A DNA stretch of 64,000 bases from Sipunculus nudus (Eukaryota; Annelida; Sipuncula; Golfingiida; Sipunculidae): positions 17,035,382 through 17,099,381 of the forward strand of contig CM049317.1 of the NCBI GenBank assembly GCA_026874595.1. Direction: 5' to 3'. A program made the translations under genes and the position numbers. Below are positions 10,320 to 22,949 of this stretch, one piece after another; the stretch's first letter is position 1, and every line of letters begins with the position of its first letter. Below the pieces are notes generated by a model, which saw only the letters and a program-made list of their open reading frames with translations, was not told the DNA's origin and searched no databases.

Positions 10320-11770
10320 ATATAGCAGGCATCCTTCACTCTGGAAAGACTTTAGTATGGCGTTGCGCCCTGGATAGATGTTTTAGAACAGCCCTTTGTA
10401 CGGCTAACCAGGCCAATGCAGGAGTGACCATCTGTCCCACATCGAGTACACAGGAACTCTGATGCTTTTCTGTATGTATGGCTTATGGTTTGACTCTCTT
10501 GCCTCTTGGCTTTTCATTGCGGCGATACGGTCTCTTCGGACTTAGTGGGGCCTTTCTTTACTGTCTGTCTCCAGGATGTTCACACTGAAGCGGTGGCTTG
10601 GTTGTTGTTTAGTTCGAAGCCCATAGCCTTCAGGCCATTCTTGCAGTTATCTCTATGGCAGAGTTGGGGTCTACCTATTGGTCGTGCTCCCTGAGACAGC
10701 ACACCGTTAAGGAAATCCTTGGGGATACGACCTTCGTCCATTCCCTCGACGTGTCTGAGCCAGGAGGCGTCTATGTTTGAGTATGGTGAACCTGCTTGGA
10801 ATTCCTGCTCTGTTTATGACAGCAGTGTTTGGTAATTTATTCTGCAGCTAATGTCCAGGATGTGGCGGAGACTAATAATGTGGAAAGCAATCAGCTTGTG
10901 TTCCAGTCGGGGGCGTATAGGCCAAGCCTCACGGTCAAACATCAAGCAGAGTACTCACAACACAGGTCCTGTAGACCTGGATCTCGGTGTGTTCTGTCAG
11001 CTTGCTGCGATTCAAAACTCTCTTGGCCAGCCTAGACATGGAAGTAACTGCCTTGCTAATACACTTGTTCAGCTCAGTCTTAAGAAAGTAGGAGTCGGAG
11101 ATCGCTGAGCTCATCACTTGTGTTTTCTTGAGGTTGATCGTGAGTCCGAATGCCTGGTAGGCTGCGCATAAATGGGACCTGCAGTTGCAGGTCTTTAGCA
11201 GAGTGCGTTGTGGCTGCTGTATCGTCTGCAAAGAGGAAATCCCGCACACACTTCAACTAAACTTTGATCTTTGCTCTTAGCAAGGAAAGGTTGAAGAGTT
11301 TCCTGTCTGGTCTGGTTCGAAGGTACTTACCATGCTTCAGCAGGGCAGCAAAAAAGATGACGAACATGGTCGGTGCAAGGACGCAGACTTGTTGTTACAC
11401 CGCTTCGGAGTAGCAAAGACTTCTGATGTCTTGCCGTCAAGGACCAGGGTACCTTTCATGTCGTCATGGAATTACTGACCAGCTTGGGAGATCCTCCGAT
11501 TTTATGGAGGATCTCTTGATCGGGCGTCCCTACCCACTAATTCAATCGCCCTCGTCAGGTGTATGAAGATCATGAACAGTGGTTATTTTGTTCCCTGAAT
11601 TTCTCCTGCAGTTGTCTGATGGAAGAGACGAGTCGACTGTGGACCTATTCGCGCTGTAACCACACTGGATTCTGGGTAGACTCGTTCTGCTTAAATCTGG
11701 AGCCTCTTCCAGTGATGCAAAGAAGGAAAATGCCGAAATAGTTGTTACAATTGCTCTAGTCAACATGTTC
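10320..11770 (-). mobile_element. Decayed non-LTR retrotransposon, reverse transcriptase 3' half
   Basis: Read on the minus strand from about 11640 to 10400, broken frames give successive pieces of a LINE ORF2. First comes LREKFREQNNHCS, then CVLAPTMFVIFFAALL, then the RT active-site motif LFADDTA near 11234-11214. Next are AYQAFGLTINLKKTQVMSS, then SRLAKRVLNRSKLTEHTEIQ with VYRTCVVSTLL, then a GRIPKDFLNGVL and GRPQL segment. A terminal CTRCGTDGHSCIGL zinc-finger-like motif closes the series. The longest open piece is 10935-11249. Many frameshifts and stops show it is dead. Order and motifs are those of RTE-like or related LINEs; the clade is not settled. The AAT/AT run at 10200-10308 lies at its 3' end. 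Confidence 0.85.
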
Positions 11771-14700
11771 CTTATGGCCGGTGCTCGAAAATAGGCGTGT
11801 TTTCGTGCATCCAGTACAACCTGTAAATTTAATGTGCGTATAGAGATTTATCGATACAGATTAATTTTTCCATTCCCCCAGTCTTACTTGACACAGAGAT
11901 CCGCTTCTATTTTAAGCATTCTAGTTTCTTACAGTATATTTGCCTAAAACACAGACCGCGGATTCATGCAGAGACGCAACCTGAGAGCTCTAATTATATA
12001 CTAATGGGTAGAAAGATTATCCTTCGACATTTTGATTTGAGGGATTTTACTTTTAGAGCACGACGTTTACACCGATATTCACTGACGATATGTTGACTAA
12101 TGAACACATGATTTCACGCCATCACAATCATCAAGCGAGATAGAAAAATAAAGGTGAGTAAGATCTGCCAAAGCTGGTAAGAAAACATTACACTTGCGAA
12201 ATGAATGTGATACAATCTTGCCACTTATCGACGGATACTAATACCGAATGTTCGGGAAATGTGTATGGGCGGAGAAATACATGATTTGCTATATCTATAA
12301 GCATCACACTAATCTTATCCCCTTGGTCTGGATATATAAATTTATCTCACAAAAAATAAGAAGCCCTGGGGGCAGAACACAAAAGAGAAAAAAACACACC
12401 CGTGAGAAAGTTGCATTTTATACAATTAATAGATATGTTATTATCGTTGTGGCGTTATGTGCTTTATAACGTTTGAGCTTAAATATCCATCTTGTCTTCG
12501 TTTACTTTCCTACACAATATCTCAACAAGGGGGTTTAAAAATGAAGTCACAACTCCGAGAAGCACTACCAGCACAGGCGTGTTGGTCGAGCGCTAATTGC
12601 AATTTAGACACGATACGCCCATTATTCCTATTGTGCGTCTATTGCACCGCGGTGTCAAGATCGGCCGCGACACGATATTTGATATTTCGAGGCTGTCGGA
12701 TCTTTTGGATGCAGTTCGCTGAAGCTTGTGGGGCCAAGAGCGATATATCCAATAACTGAGCAGTAAATCACAGAAATAGCATTGGCCAAACATATGAATG
12801 ATCGTTTGTTTTCTAAAGAATTATTATATAGGATATATTATAGGAAATAAAAGAAAATAATTAAAAGAAATATTAAAGAAATATTATAAAGGATACATTT
12901 AGAGAGGTCTCATGTTCAAGAATCAATTAATCGAGTGATTTTGGGACAGATGTGGTGACTCTGCATCAATATCTGCCGTGATACATGACTAACCACAGGT
13001 AAGTATCAACCTTTTTGTCCTTGAAAAGTTTTGATTTCTATTAGTTTCCATCGGTCATGACACTTCTGACACATATTAATATAATAATCAGCTTTGTTTT
13101 ATACTTTTCTTGTTTTATACGTGGATAGCAACATTTTATGTCGCTCATGTTTCTGTGAATTTTATTTTCATTGGAAACTGTGAGCCTTCGCCCGCTGGCG
13201 TCATTGTGCTGTTATTCTCGTATTATCGAACATGTTTACCGCTGCCTAGCGATAGCTCATGCGTCTTTAGCAACGATAGCTTCATATATGTTCGCACGCT
13301 ACACGATGTTTATATGAAAATATATTGTGTTAATTACGAATTTTCCAGGAGTTACATTTAATACTCCAGAAACTAATTAAATTGAGAAAAATATGTCAGT
13401 TTACGCTTGGGTCGCTGGAATTGATCGGGAAACTAACGAGCCGTTCAGAAGTAACGGCGAACGGAGCTGTATCAATTAGCGCCTGGTTCATCAGAGGCAT
13501 CTCTTCATGCCTTTGACCAGCGATTTTTATGACCCCCGCCAGGAATAATCGACACGGCCAGGCTTGGAGTTGTGTTTCCATTTGTGTGACCTCCATGATC
13601 TTAGGAAGTCCTTTAGTAAGATTTTTTTTTAAACAGAATAAATTAATAAATATTAAATTTCATGGTGAATTTAATATAAATTTCTTTCCCTTATATATAA
13701 CTACTGAATAGCGTCCGTAAAGTTGCATCGGAATTATACATACAATATATAATTAAATCATCTATATCGTTAAATCATGTAATCATCATCTAATCCAGCA
13801 TTATTGACACATTAATCACATTATTATCACTTTTATGACATTATAGAAACATTATTAACATTAATATGATAACTTCCCCTTTGATTCTTATTATAATCTC
13901 TTTAGGAACATGTATCCTTCTACTAGTATTCACCACCACAGTCACGCTGTTCTTCAAGCTTCAGTAACATTATCATCATCATCAATATAAATAGATTATC
14001 ATTACCGTAGCGCGTCATAAACATCACTATAGTTCACCTCATGACCATCATCACAACTGGAAATTATCTAACCCTGTTTTTAGTTTTTTAGTGTAGATAC
14101 TCCATCTTCACACAAGTTTGAATGATCTGATGGAAACACAGGTCTTTTTATTAATGGTTTAATAAAATGTTTAATGATTTTTTATTTACTTTCCATCTTT
14201 TTTTTTTTTGCTTTAAAAATGGCGTATGTTATGATGATGATGTATATGTTTATGAAAATCAAACCAAACACTATATACTAATACTATATACTTCCATTTA
14301 ACGTTCACCTTAGTAAACTATTAATATTTGTCCAAATTGCTTTCACCATTTTATAGTAAAACTGCATATGACATAAGGCGTCGAATATATTACAAATATG
14401 AAAACATGGGTTCCCCCAGTGTCCCATTTTTCAAACTTTGAGCTATACGGGATAACTTTGTGCGACAGTCTATAATTATTCAAAAGTTTTCATGTATGAA
14501 AATAATTTTACCTTTAAATTGTTTTCATCTTCGCATGAGATTTTATTTCAAATATTACTTTTTTTTCTTCCACATTTCATGTATTGCTCGAAATGTTATT
14601 CGGAAACTTATTTCTCTACTAATATATCGTAGAAGATTTTCATTTTCTGTTCTTTCGAAGAATTGAAAGAAGATTTGATTTTGTACGGTTTATCAAATAT

Positions 14701-15351
14701 GAATAAAAGTTCACAGGTCCGCTCTTCAAAAAGATCCCTAACTACAATCTGGAAAATTTCAAACTGAGAGGATAAGAATAATGTTTCAGTCAATCATGAT
14801 ATTATTCATATTTATTTACACCCAATAACTGCATTTTCCGTATACAGTGGGAAAATAGGAAAATAATGTTCAGTTTCCTCTGCCAACTTTGTTCGTTGCG
14901 TTAACGGGGGAAAATACATGTAAAAGACAGGTTGAAGGATTGTGTTTAATAGCAAGGACATTTAAATAGTATATTCTTCCACAAATATTTCTTACGTTCT
15001 AGGCTATGTGTGTGATCTTAGTAATGGTGGAACCTTTTGGTGTATAAGATATATCAAATATCAAATTGTGAAAGACTCATCTTCTATTGAGCAGATTCAA
15101 TATATATTATTACTAAATGTTGTAAGAACTCCGGCAAATATGGCCATAACCTCAAGGGAATCAGTCAAGCAGTCACATGTGTAAAATGAGAGCAACCTAT
15201 ATGCTGTGAAATATGACACGTACATGATTTCGAGTTTCATTGCAAGCTTTTTGCTGAACATGGTTAGACGGAACAAACGGAACAGGTAACAGCTTGATTC
15301 AATGTATGATTTTTGTCCTTTCGGACCATGCGAAGAACTTATGAATATATT

Positions 15352-15400
<49 letters not shown>
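15352..15400. repeat. (AT)n microsatellite
   Basis: Simple AT dinucleotide run. Confidence 0.95.
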
Positions 15401-15402
<2 letters not shown>

Positions 15403-18400
15403 CTTACATAAATTTTGTATTTCAATTCAGGTGTTTTCACACATTTTCCATGAACTATGAATTGAGCTATGCCTAGTTTTACGGCATAGGACACACTGGT
15501 CAATGGTCGGAGGACACACTGCAACTTTTTTTCAATTGTTTTGCAATTTAGTTAGAAAACATATAGCGATATAGGAAAGATAAATAATTTACTGTATGTA
15601 TGGAAGGTGTGTTGGGAAGGATACTTATTTTGTTATATAAACCAACGTTATTCCCTGATAATATTCCAACATATTTGATTGAAGTATGTAAAGTCTTCTT
15701 GTGCACCTACTCCTTTTGATGAAGGATCCAAGAGACTTATAAATGAGTCTTAAATATTTCGCCTCGAATCGCAACGATCCCGTAGCAGAATAAGTTGAAG
15801 CTAGTCTTACCTGAGAAAGACACCTATGCTAAGGACCAGCCAAATTCTTATGTTGGCAATAACGTTTCCATCTAATGAACAATATCATTTATTATATTTT
15901 AAGTACAATCAATGTAATGGATTTATGATTTTAGAAAACACTTTTTTAACATGAAACACTGATAACAATGAAAATGATATTAAAAAATCAAAGCAAGGGA
16001 GAGAACATATTATATTTAGGTTACATGTATATTAAACCCAAATATGAATCAGTGTGAAATAAATATGTAAGTACCAAGGACATCCAAACCTAAAAAGAAA
16101 ATACTTGTGATGTATTATGGTGATGAGACGGTCATATTAACGTGAGTATAACGTTTTGTAAGGAAATACATTATATTTTTGAAATGTCCAAATAGTCAGC
16201 TAACTCAACGGAATTATCGTTAGATATCGAACAAAAACAACAAATATTGTATGAAGTATATTCAAGTCAGTCCTTCAGGTGCCCGTTCAGCAGGCCAGAG
16301 TCCACAATAACAGGATAACAAAACATCAGACCCTTACAGCAATGAAGGGGACGCGGTAAGTCGGTTAAATCTATATTTTATTTTCATTTAATCAATATAC
16401 ATGTTAAGAAAACTTTGAAACATTTCAAACGTATTTTGCAGTAAATATGACCAAAACCGATTTATAGTTTAAATGTAGCCAGCTTCAGGTCAGAAAGTCA
16501 TGTCATTTGTTAATACTTTACTTGGCCCCGCGTTTTAAAGTTAAAATATTGGAGCTCAACTTTTAAGAAATTTAATATATATTTGAATATAAATTAAAAC
16601 AGCATAATTATTTGGATAATAGAGATCATACTAGTATAGGTGCGACCTGGACAGCTCAGTGTATGATTGGAATTTACATTCGCAGTCTACATGGTCTGGA
16701 CCATTAATTTTACTGGAATACTCCTGCATAGATAGTAATTTTGGCGGCTGCACAATTTTATTTAAGAATTTAATGTGTATCATATCATACACTCGTTTAT
16801 TCCGCCAAGACCATCTGTTTTAAAGCAGTGAATACATAGTTCCAAAGAAAACAGGTTATTGAACCAATTTTTTAACTGCCTAAATATTTGATCAATGAAG
16901 GATTGTACATTAATGCATCTCAGTCACGATAAATGATATACGGGTAAATGAGACAATTCCTAGAATTGTAACATGAAGCAGCATTTCTTTACACTTATCC
17001 TAGATAATATTTAACTGAAATGGCAAAGTGAGCTTGTGGCTTTGTTCAAATCTATGCACTCTGAGACTGTGGATACCTTTTGAGAACGGATTAAGTTAAT
17101 GAGGACTTTAGAATATCAGCTGGGTGTTTTATTCTTTTAGAAAAAAATATGTCTGTATAAAAATAAAAGTCAGTAATATTATCACTTTCTCACTTTGCGT
17201 TGTTTAGACCATGTTTTACATTCTAAATTGTTAAGAACTAGAAGGAAATGTCCAATTGAGTTAACTTTAACTGTTTGGGATGATAAAGTTATGATAGTGA
17301 ATATGAATATGCTAAAGTTGTATTATGATGCGGAGACTGCCATTTTAGTGTGTCTAAAGTTCTTTAGAAACAAAAGCTACATATCTGACAAGACAAGGGG
17401 GCTTTTACTTAAGTTTACCTACACATCTTGTTGTTAAGAGGCGTTTGTCAATGTTGGATTTCTAAACATAAGAATCTTCAGGGTGATTTTCAGGGAATGT
17501 TTGGAGATACAGGTAACACATATATTGGATTTGGATTATATTTGGTCAACTTTTTATTCAGAAATAAATTAAACTTTCAAGCTTTCATTTATTTTAGACA
17601 ACTTGTTTTTAAACAAATCATTTCATTAAGATATTTGTTTACTAATACGGCAAAAAGAATGGCCTGTGACATTGATTAAAATAAAAAAAATAATAATAAA
17701 TTGACTATCAATGGTATTTATTTTTACATTTCAACAAGAAAAAAAGAAAATATGTCTGAAGATAAAGAGTAAGGATATGCAGGAATAAGAATTGAATAAG
17801 AAATGTAGGCTTATATTCTACAGCACATGGTCTCTAGATTGATTAATGAATATCTAAGTAAAACCATATTTATTTAGCCACTGTAGGAAACTACTCTATA
17901 AACAAGACAGTTTGCTACATAACAAAAAGTGCAGGACAGATTTAAAAAGTATTACAATATACAAAGAAGACTAAAAGAGAGGAAATATTGAATCATCTGC
18001 AGTTAAATCTTGGAAATTCAGAACGCATACTTTCCGGCTCACTAAAAACATGACGGGATATTTGTAAACTGATCACGTTTATATTTTGCTATGCATATAA
18101 GCGTATAACATGACTGTATGCTAAGTCAGAATCCCAAATAAAATGCAACTCCAGTAACCGCAAAGACAGTTATCAATTATTCTTAATAGACAATGCTGTC
18201 TAACATAGACAAAAGATGTAAGGAATTATTAAACAAACGAGCTGTGTTTATAAATGTTCCTCTTCACTAAAATAGTTTGTGTCACTTTTTCATGGTTGAT
18301 GAACGCCATTTTTAGATCTGTCATGAACACGTCCCATTTGATCTAATGTGGGCTTTTTGCGCACTTTAAAAAAAATAAACATATTAGACTGAAATGTATT

Positions 18401-18519
18401 TTTCTATGTCTTTATTCGGTATATGATTTGAAATATTCTATCCAAATAAAGCGAATCTCAAAAGTTTTATTTTATTCAGTTCCATGATTTATCATATTTT
18501 TATTTTGGTGAGCAAGGGC

Positions 18520-18625
18520 CAAATAGGTTTTAGGCTAGTATGTACTTCACTAGAGGACCCCCTCTGAAATCAATCCCCTGGATGTGTCCACCTACAAAGT
18601 TTGGTGCTTTTATAATTTGTCAACA
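18520..18625 (+). repeat. Dispersed repeat, copy a
   Basis: Shares 'ccccctctgaaatca', a following 'ggtg', and 'ggccaaata/ggcccagat-ggtttta' with 19228-19360. The two copies lie about 700 bp apart in the same orientation. Confidence 0.6.
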
Positions 18626-19227
18626 TATTATCAGGAATTTGCTCTCACTCTTGTAACATGGCGACTGTGATAGTAAATTTAATTAACAAATTCTGATAAA
18701 AATTCATTGTGCTGGCCCAGGAGTTTACCTTTTGAATTTGCAACGATTAACAGAGATAAGTTGCAATAAATAACAAGAACAATTAAACTTATGAACGTTA
18801 GGTTGATCTTCTTTGGAAATATGGTTTATCGGTCATACTTAGTTCAAACACCAGTAGCCGCTTCGGCAGATTTCCTTTCTTATAAACATTAATACTTTCC
18901 CAAAGCTGAATCAAAAAGCCAATAATAGTAAACAAGTATAATATTTGCACATTTTTTCGTTTATACACTAAATATTTTGGTTTAATGTTTGCATGTAGCT
19001 TCCTCTGTCCCAAATTTGAGAATAGGTATGGTCACGTGACCATACTACATTTTTTTTAATACAGATGTATCATATAACCAAGTTAATGGCAATGATAAAA
19101 AAAAACATTTTATTGGCTTCTTTTGATACATAATTTATTATTTTTCATTAAACCGTAGTGGATCTAAGGTTATTTTTCCTTCCCTACCCCTCTTCATTTT
19201 CATGTGAAAAGAGGATTCTGTGATACA

Positions 19228-19360
19228 CAGGGCCCAGATGGTTTTATGGCTCTGATACCTATCTCGTGTGTATTCAATGAGGGCACCCCCTCTGAAATCA
19301 TCCGATTTGGTGTACTCTTCCCATGTACATGTATAAACTATGGTGCATTTATCAGGTCCA
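19228..19360 (+). repeat. Dispersed repeat, copy b
   Basis: Second copy of the 18520-18625 segment, with 'caccccctctgaaatcat' and a 'tatggtgcattta' end that matches 'tttggtgctttta' in copy a. Confidence 0.6.
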
Positions 19361-19667
19361 TAAAGATATGGAAAAAAATCTGACCCTAAGCCATCTGACT
19401 ATCACGATGATGTGTTCAAAATATGACGCGGCTATGCAAAATGTTTTAAATTTCTTGGTCATCATTGTAAGAGATAAAAAAATAGGAATACAAATTAACA
19501 AATGATCAAATATAAACAACTGCAATTGTATACCGTTTTCAAAACAAAATCATATTTAATCACTAATCGCGGATAGAGAGAAGCATTTTTTCTTTCACAC
19601 AAATGAGCTAACAACTCCTCTGGCAGAAACCTGCCCGTACATTAGGATAATCGATTTCCGGAAATTT

Positions 19668-20400
19668 TGAAGCTTCAAATGTAGATATTTCTTCCTAATT
19701 TTATACATATATGCCTTTCTCCGCTAAAACACATAGACGCTTATATTTATAGAATAAGCCAGTTATTAGGTCACATGAGGTAGAAATTACGAAAAATATC
19801 CGGGATTATATCTCCAAATAAAATTTGCAATATTGCCTGATCTCAGTGAGAGTGCCGTTCGAACAAATAATTTCATAATTATTTTTAATATTTTAATTTT
19901 TATTACAATGGGAAGAATTAGACGATTCTCGAGAGTCGTAATTATCTCGCGATTGGAACAGATGTTATCCTGTCCACTCTAGCTGGCCGAAGGGTTGTTA
20001 CGATTCCGTGCGGCATATTTGGCCTTCCATAAAGAACCTGAAGGATATTTTACAAATATAAGAAGCATTCTGTAAATATAATAAAAGGATAACTCTATTT
20101 TTTAGTCCACACGTACACAGTGGAGTACTTAGTTCTGTAGGATTGACACACTACATATGTGGCAAAAAGTTTGAAAATTATGAATAGATCTTCTAAATCT
20201 TATTTATACAATATTCGCTGTTCATTAGAAGAATTACAACTATTACAATGTTTTACTGGCCCGTTTAGCATACTTTATCAATTAAGTCTCGATCATTAAA
20301 ACACTCCATACTGTACGATTATACATTTCTTCTAAGGAACACAGAAAAAAATGATATAGAGAATTAGACAGAAAAGTTGCCTACTTCCCGTTTACCCTGT
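19668..20400 (-). repeat. Duplicated block, copy 3
   Basis: Aligns with 7858-8850 from 'gaagcttcaaatgt' onward and includes the last-exon region with the 'ttgttacgattcc-tgcggcatattt' landmark. It is shorter than copy 2. Confidence 0.65.
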
Positions 20401-20496
20401 TCGAGCTATTTTTTTCTATTCTCTATAATACTTATGGTCTCTATAACAACATCCTCACCAACATACTTAAATTTACTTTGATTAAATTTGTCCCAT
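19979..20496 (-). pseudogene. NTF2-like paralogue: intact exon 4, broken exon 3
   Basis: Exon 4 (19979-20069, 91 nt) is fully open after a TTTACAG acceptor. It encodes MLLIFVKYPSGSLWK and then KYAARNRNNPSAS before TAG, closely matching the complete gene. Exon 3 survives from about 20496 down to 20385. It keeps KFNQSKF and VNGK-like ends, but carries one extra A in an A7 run near 20409-20415. This shifts frame and brings in TAG. A TGA also lies in frame just upstream of the preserved part. The 5' third of exon 3 and exons 1-2 were not found. The copy is most likely dead, although the A7 slip could be a sequencing error. Confidence 0.65.
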
Positions 20497-20699
20497 GTTC
20501 AAAAGTTGAATATCTAAGAATCCAAACATCTGTATGACTGCTATATGGGAGCAGTTACATCGATGCCGAAATGAAATATGAACCATGCATGATGTCAAGT
20601 TTATTTTCATGCTTCAATTCAGTACAATTAGTAGTTACAACCGAAACAAGCAGCAGCTGGGTTTCATTATTATTATAAGTAACTGCTCTGTATATGGCT

Positions 20700-22720
20700 C
20701 ATTCTGTGTGTCTTTTTCTTCATGTTTTCATTAGTACTGATGCAATTACGATACAGGCCAAAAACCCGCAGTATATGGATATAGGACGCTGTCAGTTTTG
20801 TTCTGTGGATAGGATATGCATTATTTCTTCCTACAAATTTGGGTAAAACATAGCAAGCTACCGCTGCATTTCACATCTATATTTCATTACCGTTTAACTA
20901 TGGAGGCCACAGGTATCATAGTGGTTACATGACGGATTGTACGGATATCGTTTTTTTTAATCTGGCGTAGCATGTATTTCGAAGAATAATTAATCCAGCT
21001 GACACCTATTGAGATGGGAAACATGGTTGTTGTACATCGTCCGTCGTTGAACGTATGTTCATTCTAGATCCTTTCACCTATATGACTAACATTTGCAATC
21101 CAGATAACTTTCTCTCTATCTCTCTCTCTCTGTCTCTCTCTCTCTGTTTGTCTGTCTCTCTGTCTCTCTGTCTCTCTCTCTCTCTCGATATATATATATG
21201 TCACCCCGAAACTCACCACCCTACTACTCGAAAATAATCCCCAAATGATTTTTCAGTATTTGGGCACGACTGCTAGAGACTCTATTGCTTACTCTCATAT
21301 AGCAGGAGGCATGCACAACTCTCCCTGCAAAAAGCCACCAAATTATCGTAGGTACAATAGTTTTAATATTGACATCATCCAGATTACTACAACCATGACC
21401 CACGCAATTTGGTTTTCTCCTAATTAAAAGCTTGCAGGAAATCACACATTTTTTATCCGGAAACCTATCAGATTATTATATTGCTAGATTTGCAAAATTA
21501 CAATTACCTACCCTAGCTGATGGAACATGTTACCTTTTATAACTATTAGACCTTTTCGTCCTGATTGTCTGGAACTTTTTTATTAATTGAACACGCTATG
21601 AAGGACCTTCTTTAACAATGCAGGTGTCAGACCATGTTTAGTTTCTGATGCTGTCTTTGATACATCCTCTTCACAACTTGTATACCCGGGAATATTAATT
21701 GAATAGTAATATTTAATCATTGTCGCGAGCTCTTAAATCGTTTTTCCTTATTTCAGTTGCGTTATATGACATCTATGTCAAAATTTCCAATAAGAACGAC
21801 ACAACAATGATTCATGAAAAATATACAGAATACATAGTTATCATGATAAACCGCAAAGTTATTTCTCCGATTCCACTGGTCGCATGACGCGAAGTCTTTG
21901 AGTTTCAAAAGCTTATGCAAATAATAAACAATCTACAGAATTACCATTTTCTTACCTCACTTTTCTGCACAAACACACAGATATGTAAACCAATTGCTTC
22001 ATCGTTCATCATTGAACATAAATAACAATACAATGCCTTTTCGGATATTATCTTGGTCATGAATTTAAGCCCTCTTAGACACTGTGCATGAACTGCGATT
22101 TGTTTGTTCTTGTATTTTTACGCCTATCAAATGTGCAACCATGTTAAGAATTACCACGAAAAACATATCGCTTTAGCCCTGTGTGAACTACCAGGAACTG
22201 CACAAATACAATATCCGCAAATGCATAGAAAATATGATTGTGGCATTGATTTCCACTGACAATTGTAAATACGTGAATTTGACTATATTTTGATCCCCGT
22301 TATTCCGATTTAACATATGACAAAGTTTTGAGTTCCAATTAAAAATGTATGTTCTCGCATTTCTTTGTTGAAAATAACCAGCTTTATTATGAAATTTGCA
22401 TGGTGCCATTTTTCACTGGTGGCGTTAAATAGACAGTTCCGATCAGATGCAGATAGGTCGTGGGTAACAGGAAAAAAAAGCTCCAAATTGAAATGTTACC
22501 AAATTGAAGTATAATTAACTTTATTAGATTTATTACAGCTAATAATATAGTTAACATAAAATGCAAAACGAAACGCAAAGTAAACCAGCATATTGTAACA
22601 GTTATTCAAACGAGATAACAGTCTTTACGACCAGAGAGGTGACGTAATTAGATATTTCAGAGCAGACGAAGACGTACCATGTTTTCTTAGCTGAATAACT
22701 GATATAGTGCCTAATTGCTT
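20700..22720. other. Gene-free stretch before the lectin gene
   Basis: Apart from the CT-rich run I saw no supported exon. A TTTATAAG stretch near 22720-22728, about 160 bp before the lectin ATG, could serve as a TATA box, but this is unproven. Confidence 0.4.
21111..21200. repeat. (TC)n-rich microsatellite
   Basis: CT-rich run with interspersed TG steps, ending in a short (AT)n. Confidence 0.9.
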
Positions 22721-22882
22721 TTTATAAGTGAGTGAGCTGTTTATGGCATAGAAGCTCATACCCGGATAGGCATTTTAACGCAAATGTGCAGCAGAAAAAA
22801 ATCAATACTTCCTTGGGCCTCCCAATGGTAAAACGGGCGCTCGGTTAGAAACATAATTCTAAATAAGGACGTAGGAAGCAGA

Positions 22883-22949
22883 ATGTTCGTCTTAAAATCC
22901 TGGATCTCGGTTTATGCTTTACTGATGATATCTTTCTGCACTTTGCCAG
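22883..22949 (+). CDS. Lectin gene, exon 1 (signal peptide)
   Basis: Encodes MFVLKSWISVYALLMISFC and TLP, then a split codon, with donor CAG/GTATAT. The hydrophobic leader and the phase-1 donor that fits exon 2 set the start. Confidence 0.8.

Larger units (their letters stand above)
11771..19667. other. Long gene-free stretch
   Basis: No supported exon was found. Somewhat GC-richer patches occur at about 12590-12740 and 13180-13590 without recognisable protein. An (AT)n run lies at 15352-15400. Frames at 17195-17437 and 17428-17679 have an upstream TTTAG but no domain I know. A passage near 15140-15300 loosely resembles 20520-20660. Two similar segments occur near 18530 and 19230. Confidence 0.5.

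Noticed and set aside
17195-17679. Two adjacent plus-strand frames as exons
   Set aside because: A TTTAG precedes the first, but there is no domain, no consistent phase and no partner exon.
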